From Cucumis sativus (Eukaryota > Streptophyta > Magnoliopsida > Cucurbitales > Cucurbitaceae): a stretch of 64,000 nucleotides of DNA. The number at the start of each line of letters is the position of its first letter. Position 1 is the first letter of the stretch. Location of the stretch: assembly GCF_000004075.3 (NCBI RefSeq), contig NC_026658.2, forward strand, positions 1,674,001 to 1,738,000, written 5' to 3'. Below the pieces are notes generated by a model. That model was not told the origin of the DNA, ran no database searches, and saw nothing but the letters and a program-made list of their open reading frames with translations. Shown piece after piece: positions 59,701-64,000 of this stretch. The position numbers and the translations under genes are program-made.

Positions 59701-62131
59701 CTTTGCAAACTTAAGTATGTGACTGGGAAACATGTATTACAAATCAAACCAAGATCATGAATACAAAACAGTCTAATGACTGAATCTTACAAAGAAACAT
59801 ATACTACAATTCTCCTAGATGAGATTGTTACAAATATGAGATTTATTGTTTTATTTCATCTTTGAAGGGTAACTTGTAGAACAAATCTCATGGGTGGGTC
59901 TTACAGTCGAGAGTAAAACAAGAAAGAAATATAGACCACTAATTGGTTTTAAACATTTATTATGTACCGTTTTTTTTTATTTTTTTGTTTTTCACTCTTG
60001 GTAAACTTTCTTTTAAGTTTTACATGTGCCTTGATCAAAAAAATTTGGGATACCTTTGTTTTTTGGATACTTGATGTGTTTTATATCCTCTTCTAGGTAT
60101 TTGAAACTGTACAGAATGCGCATGATGTGCCATTTGGGGCGAACTTTGAGGTGATCAATTTTTTTAGCATATGTTCTCTACTGTGTTTCTTTGATTATAA
60201 AAAGAAGTCAGTTAGTTTTTTATTAGACTGGTGATTATGCTGCCTAAACATTTCCTCATTTTTCTAAAAAGAAAAGAATAGATGGTTAAGCCATTAGCAT
60301 ATGGTTTACAAGTGACTCTAGGTTAAAATATTTTAGAACGGTAAAATAGTATCACTAGATATTTTTTAAATATTTGAGATATTACAAAATGCACATGATG
60401 TGCCATTTGGAGCATACTTTGATGTGATCAATTTTTCAAGCTTATCTTTTTTGGGGTGTTTCTTGATATATTTGTCACTTTGATTATAGCTAGAAGTTAA
60501 AGCTAGAACCAGAAGTTTTTATTAGGTTCTAATTAGATTGGTGATTATGCTGCCTACACATTTCCTTATTTTCCTAAAAAGAAAAGAATAGATGATAGCA
60601 TATGGTGTACAAGTAACTTTAGGCTAAAATATATATAGATCGGGGGCCAGTTGTATAATCAAATTTATAATTTAGTACTGGCGAATTACGCAATTGATCA
60701 CTATTAATTGTATCTACTGCTTCAGCTCCACTGTAGATGGTCGTTGGAGAAGAATGCTGAAGACTCTTCATCTGTTGATATTAAAGCGGGTAAGTTTTAA
60801 ATTCTTTTTAGGAGAGACAACTTTTGATTGAATAATAATATTTTTTTCTAAAAAAGGTCTCCAAATTACAAACTCCACAGGCCAGTGAGTTAAAAGAAAT
60901 AAATAAAGAAAAAAGAACATAAAAATCTAAATAAATATAAATGATCATGATAGATAGAAGACAGAGTCAGATGGGTTGTTCCGTGGGATTAGTTGAGGTG
61001 CACGTAAGCTAGTTTAAACACTCATAGATACCAAAAAAGATATGAAAAGACATTCCAATAGATTTGAATTGAAAACTCTGCAATTGGCATTGTTAGAGAA
61101 CACCATAATGAAGTTTTTGAATGAGCAAATTCAAAACGTTCAAAGCATGAAAGTTGCTTGCTAAGAAAGATCCTTTGATTGTGTTCTACCCATAATTATA
61201 AAAATGTAGCCTTCACTGCATTAGACCGTACGGTAAGTTGCCTAGAATTCAAAGATGGACCAATGAGAAGCTGCGCAGTGTTGCCTCTAAAAGTGTTATA
61301 ATAAACCTATTCAAAATATTGAAAATTTGTTAAAGAAAAAAATTTGAACCAACAAAATCTGGCATATAAGAAATCGAAGGTGTTCCTCTTGTCCCTCACT
61401 GTCTTTTTGTATATACAAGCTTCATTACAGTTTTATTACTCATTCCTCCCTCCTAACCCATACAAAGAAAGGAAAAACAAAACAAAAAATCATCATCATG
61501 CAGGTCCTTACTCCTTTTCTTACAACAATTGTCAAAAATCATCAACTTTAGGAGTCACAATATCTTCCAGCTCAGTGATATAGCATTTATCCATTGTTTA
61601 TCAGAATTTGGAACCAGTTCAGAAGCTTGTGAAAGTTTCTCTTTCTATTTCTGTAGCTTCTCTTCCAATTGGAGAGGCCTTTTGTAATTTCCATTTGTTG
61701 TAATTTATTTTTTATTTTCCAAAAAAAAAATGAAAATTTAGCTTCTCTTAATTAACAAACGATGTTCTTTTCTCTGGGGCACAGGTGTACATTTTAAGAA
61801 ATGGTGTCTGATGCAATCCAAAATAAAAGCTGGAGCGATGCTTGAGGTTTGCATTCTTTTTTCTCGTTTCTTTATGGTTTCATCCATCATTCCCTCATTG
61901 TTTTTCTTGCTCTAGTTTTCTTTTAGGCTTGGATTCTTAAACTTCCAAATACTTTACTTTCATTTAGTTTCAGATTAGTTTTGTTCTAAATGCTAAGATG
62001 ATAACTAATTACAGTACAAACGAGCTGTGGACCTGAGGTTAGAGGTTGCCCTAGAATATATGAACTCTAATACTTCTGGAAATGAAACTGACAAAGTCGC
62101 ATCGGCTCCATCGGAAGCTCAAAGCTCTTGA
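47775..62131 (+). CDS. C2-GRAM-VASt domain protein, 584 aa (BAG-associated GRAM protein 1-like)
   Basis: Eighteen exons: 47775-47954, 49615-49668, 49831-49928, 51928-52003, 52738-52866, 52986-53032, 56847-56970, 57103-57219, 57340-57369, 57462-57561, 57819-57925, 58468-58611, 58696-58800, 59158-59304, 60097-60150, 60726-60789, 61785-61846, 62015-62131. The frame closes exactly across all of them. A membrane segment is at about 18-37. The C2 domain covers 79-195 ([30 protein letters not shown]). The GRAM domain covers about 226-290 ([20 protein letters not shown]). A VASt-type domain runs from about 403 to 546. Arabidopsis BAGP1 (At3g59660) is recruited with BAG6 and a protease to trigger autophagy-linked resistance to a fungus, and similar membrane-contact or lipid roles are inferred. 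An in-frame ATG at 47733 could add 14 residues. Introns 7 and 11 start with GC. Intron 6 (3.8 kb) is full of retroelement debris. Confidence 0.93.
50600..51350. repeat. probable transposon-derived sequence in intron 3
   Basis: This GC-richer stretch inside the 2-kb intron 3 of the C2-GRAM gene has phrases common in plant LTR retroelements (e.g. 'cttgtcctcaagcttaaag'), but no open frame, LTR pair or boundary. Confidence 0.3.
51677..51700. repeat. (TTA)n microsatellite
   Basis: About eight uninterrupted TTA units followed by a poly(T) run, in intron 3 just before exon 4. Confidence 0.9.
53150..53240. repeat. dispersed repeat with inverted 'ccgacac' motifs
   Basis: The sequence 'gcaccgacacttc...caagtgttggtgtc...acacgtgtccgacatg' is internally inverted and looks like a repeat I remember from many plant introns. 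The family is not identified. Confidence 0.35.
54167..54535 (+). mobile_element. probable LINE reverse-transcriptase-region remnant
   Basis: An open frame of about 120 codons ends with [20 protein letters not shown], close to the IGNG-x-FW-D-W phrase found after the reverse transcriptase of plant LINEs. The piece is truncated on both sides and lies in intron 6 of the C2-GRAM gene. Confidence 0.5.
55219..55560 (-). mobile_element. 3' end of a minus-strand LINE-like element
   Basis: On the minus strand the sequence reads '...gtactttgagcattagtc...' then '...gaggcttgtctctg...' and ends in an A-rich run (poly(T) at 55219-55225 on the plus strand). This resembles plant LINE 3' untranslated ends. 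The 5' limit is uncertain. Confidence 0.4.
56241..56735 (+). mobile_element. 3' end of a plus-strand LINE-like element with poly(A)
   Basis: A T/G-rich tail region ends at 'caataaagttctcttg...' with a polyadenylation-like signal and a poly(A) run at 56725-56735. It lies about 110 bases before exon 7. It may belong with the remnant at 54167. Confidence 0.45.
59490..59640. repeat. dispersed intronic repeat
   Basis: The phrase 'ccagtgttttaaaagatgtac...agcgctcttaggtaggtgggcg...aaggtgcaaaccgcag' is a decayed copy of a repeat common in plant introns, as I remember it. It sits in intron 14. Confidence 0.35.
60370..60423 (+). pseudogene. duplicate of exon 15 of the C2-GRAM gene, acceptor lost
   Basis: The 54 bases would encode [18 protein letters not shown], against [18 protein letters not shown] in exon 15 at 60097. 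The frame is open and a GT donor (gtgatc) is kept, but the AG acceptor before it is missing (aaa), so it is probably silent. The flanking intron is duplicated too (60097-60330 against 60370-60632). Confidence 0.85.
61340..61730 (+). mobile_element. LINE-like 3' end with poly(A) in intron 16
   Basis: The sequence ends 'ggagaggccttttgtaattt...tattttcc' followed by about ten A at 61721-61730, just before exon 17. This resembles the 3' terminus of a plant non-LTR element. The 5' limit is not defined. Confidence 0.4.
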
Positions 62132-62499
62132 TGATTTCCACCAAGGTCAGATCAGACTCCTCCTATACAATACACACTGTTACAATGATATTCTCTCAAA
62201 AAAAAGAAAAAAAAAGAAATTAAAACAAATCTTCTTCTTTGAATAAGTTCTCTTAAAAGCTTTGGCGTGTGGAAACAAGTTTCGTATCAGAATAAGTTCT
62301 TTGGTTAATAGATTTTGTTTTGATTTTTCACCCTGCCTCCTTAGGAGACTGGTGGTGTGTGTTGTGTTTATGCCAACTTAAAAAGTGATCTCCATGTGGC
62401 CCTCTCCCATTGTTTGTTCAAGAAACTACCGAATCTTCAGCTAACTCAGAATGTTGTTAACCGCTCGTTTACTTTATAAAGTGATCTAATTTTCTTTAC

Positions 62500-64000
62500 A
62501 AGTGTTCGAACTACCTACTTTATTCACTCTTCGTTTATTTTCGTGGAACAACTGTCTAATTTATGTTACGATATTGAGTCATTTATTTTAGATTTGATAA
62601 AAACTTAACCATTTTGACCTTTAAAGCAATTTTACAAAATTATCCTTTTAGTGTTCTCTTCTCCATTCTTTCGATCTCTCTTTTTCTTTTTCTTCCTCCT
62701 CCTGCTACTTCTCCATGGTGCTCGTCTCCTCCAGCTCGATCGACATCCAACCAACTTCGGCAAGATCATGCAGGCTTCTTCTTCTCTCTCCCTTTCTCAG
62801 TTTGTGTTGTAGGAGACCAACTTTTCAAGAGTGAGATCAAGCGAGATAGGGAGAGAGTAGAGCCATTTGTGGAAAGAAAAGGAAACGAGAGAACGGAGAG
62901 AATGTAATTTTACTTAGAGTTCTGTGTTCGTAAAGGATAAAGGCAACTCTCATTCTTTCTTCCCAATTTGGGTCATTCCTACAAAAATCCCCCAGCAAAA
63001 GAAAGAAACTTTGCAAATTGAAGAGACATACCATTTGCAAATACAACTATCATCTCAAATTATTTATAAATAATTTAAATCCCATAAGTTATGTTGTATT
63101 TACCATCTTTTTAAAATGTTATTATACACTTAATTATTCCTCCTAAAAATGAAATACATTGTTATCATCTTAAAATGTTCAAATACATATTCATTCCCTT
63201 TCTTCAAAGTAAAACTAATAGAAAGTTAGCTGCCATGTTAAAAACAATCATAATAGAAATTAGGACAAATTATGAATTAAATTTTTTACTCTCTAACCCT
63301 CCTATAAGTGCTATCAACTGCTTGCAACTTATTTAGCAATGAAAAAGAAAAACATCCATAGAAATCATACAACAATCTCATGATTTTTTTAAAAAATAAC
63401 ATATGGATGCTGATGCAAAGGCAATATCTTATGAACTTTTTGGAGCTAATGGTTCTTAAAATTGGAGATAGATTAAAGGAACAACTTTCAACTTTAGCCT
63501 TATGGGAATTATTAATGTAATTAATTAATAATGTTTACAAACTTTTTAATCTAATCTAATCTAAATATATATATATATATTATTGATCATAATCATCCGA
63601 CAAAAATAATAAAACACGATTAACGTAATCTAGTTGCTAATATCTTGTCGGGACAGAAAAGGGAAAAGAAAAGAGAAAAGAGAAAAGGAAAGTTGTTCAT
63701 AAATTTCAACCATTCGATTAAAATAACAATAATGAATAATTCCTTGTTTTAAGATTTAATTTTTTAGAGATTTATGTTTGTTTATATGATTGAAATATTC
63801 AAATTTATGTGTCTTTTTCAGTTGGTGTTGTTTTTCAATCATCTCAACTGTTCTTCTATGAACAACAATTCAATATTTGGATTTTATATCTCTTTCACTT
63901 TTCAATAATAATAGCTATTAATTGTTATGTTGTGGGGTTTTTAATTCAACAATACTGATTATAATTTATTTGTTTGATATTATTTTGTTTCTAGAAAATA
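62500..64000. other. intergenic DNA at the right edge
   Basis: A pyrimidine-rich, leader-like stretch with short open frames lies at 62640-62910, but I see no coding signature and suspect a transposon. A TA microsatellite is at 63565-63580 and a GA-rich 'aaaagagaaaag' run near 63655-63690. The rest is AT-rich without identifiable features. Confidence 0.45.

Noticed and set aside
62614..62907. A possible gene start at the right edge
   Set aside because: The sequence has a leader-like pyrimidine tract, but the frame is low in complexity and stops with no plausible downstream exon.
1..64000. CRISPR arrays, bacterial operons, phage or viral systems
   Set aside because: No such signals are present. 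The sequence is plant nuclear DNA, and the repeats seen are microsatellites, MITEs and LINE pieces.

Overview
This window is nuclear DNA of a flowering plant, almost certainly a eudicot. Genes carry many AT-rich GT-AG introns with U-rich flanks, exons are GC-richer than their surroundings, and long AT-rich intergenic tracts hold microsatellites, MITEs and LINE debris. Every recognisable gene is a plant family. The dispersed 'tagcaaaat...tttgctattt' repeat and the general sequence style remind me of cucurbits (Cucumis), but that is memory-based inference and not proven here.

Layout: (1) 1-6250, a five-exon + strand gene of unknown function (468 aa). (2) 6250-16200, about 10 kb of gene-poor AT-rich DNA. 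(3) 16240-20250, an IQ67-domain calmodulin-binding protein (IQD13/14-like, 594 aa) with two leader introns, a GC-AG first coding intron and a recent proline-rich minisatellite. (4) 21130-23900, a truncated Rab11/RABA GTPase relic followed by an intronless DYW-type PPR gene (685 aa). (5) 26860-27130, a MIR169 gene with a TATA box. (6) 29747-30960, the ER protein RAMP4/SERP1 on the - strand. (7) 33480-36900, a DnaJ-DUF3444 protein on the - strand (785 aa). (8) 37347-37848, a hAT-type MITE with a perfect 8-bp target duplication. (9) 40206-40428, a complete U5 snRNA gene (USE, TATA, loop I, Sm site, 3' stem-loop, 3' box). (10) 41560-44560, a small two-pass membrane protein (131 aa). (11) 46431-46530, a decayed fragment of organellar 23S rRNA. 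(12) 47600-62500, an 18-exon C2-GRAM-VASt protein (584 aa, BAGP1-like) with two GC-AG introns, a large intron full of retroelement debris and a tandemly duplicated exon.

The genes do not form an operon or a pathway. They are independent housekeeping and regulatory genes: calcium signalling (IQD), organellar RNA editing (PPR-DYW), ER translocon stability (RAMP4), chaperone (DnaJ), splicing (U5), NF-Y control (miR169) and membrane/autophagy-linked immunity (BAGP1-like). From memory of Arabidopsis locus numbers, the first gene, the IQD gene and the C2-GRAM gene match loci that lie next to each other on Arabidopsis chromosome 3, which would make this a conserved ancestral block.

I found no CRISPR, phage or bacterial system and no convincing wholly new machinery. 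The best second looks are the duplicated exon, the three GC-AG introns, the U5 variant, the IQD minisatellite and the Rab relic at the PPR 5' side. Exon coordinates were read by eye from splice consensus and reading-frame continuity, and all products were assigned by recognition without a database search.
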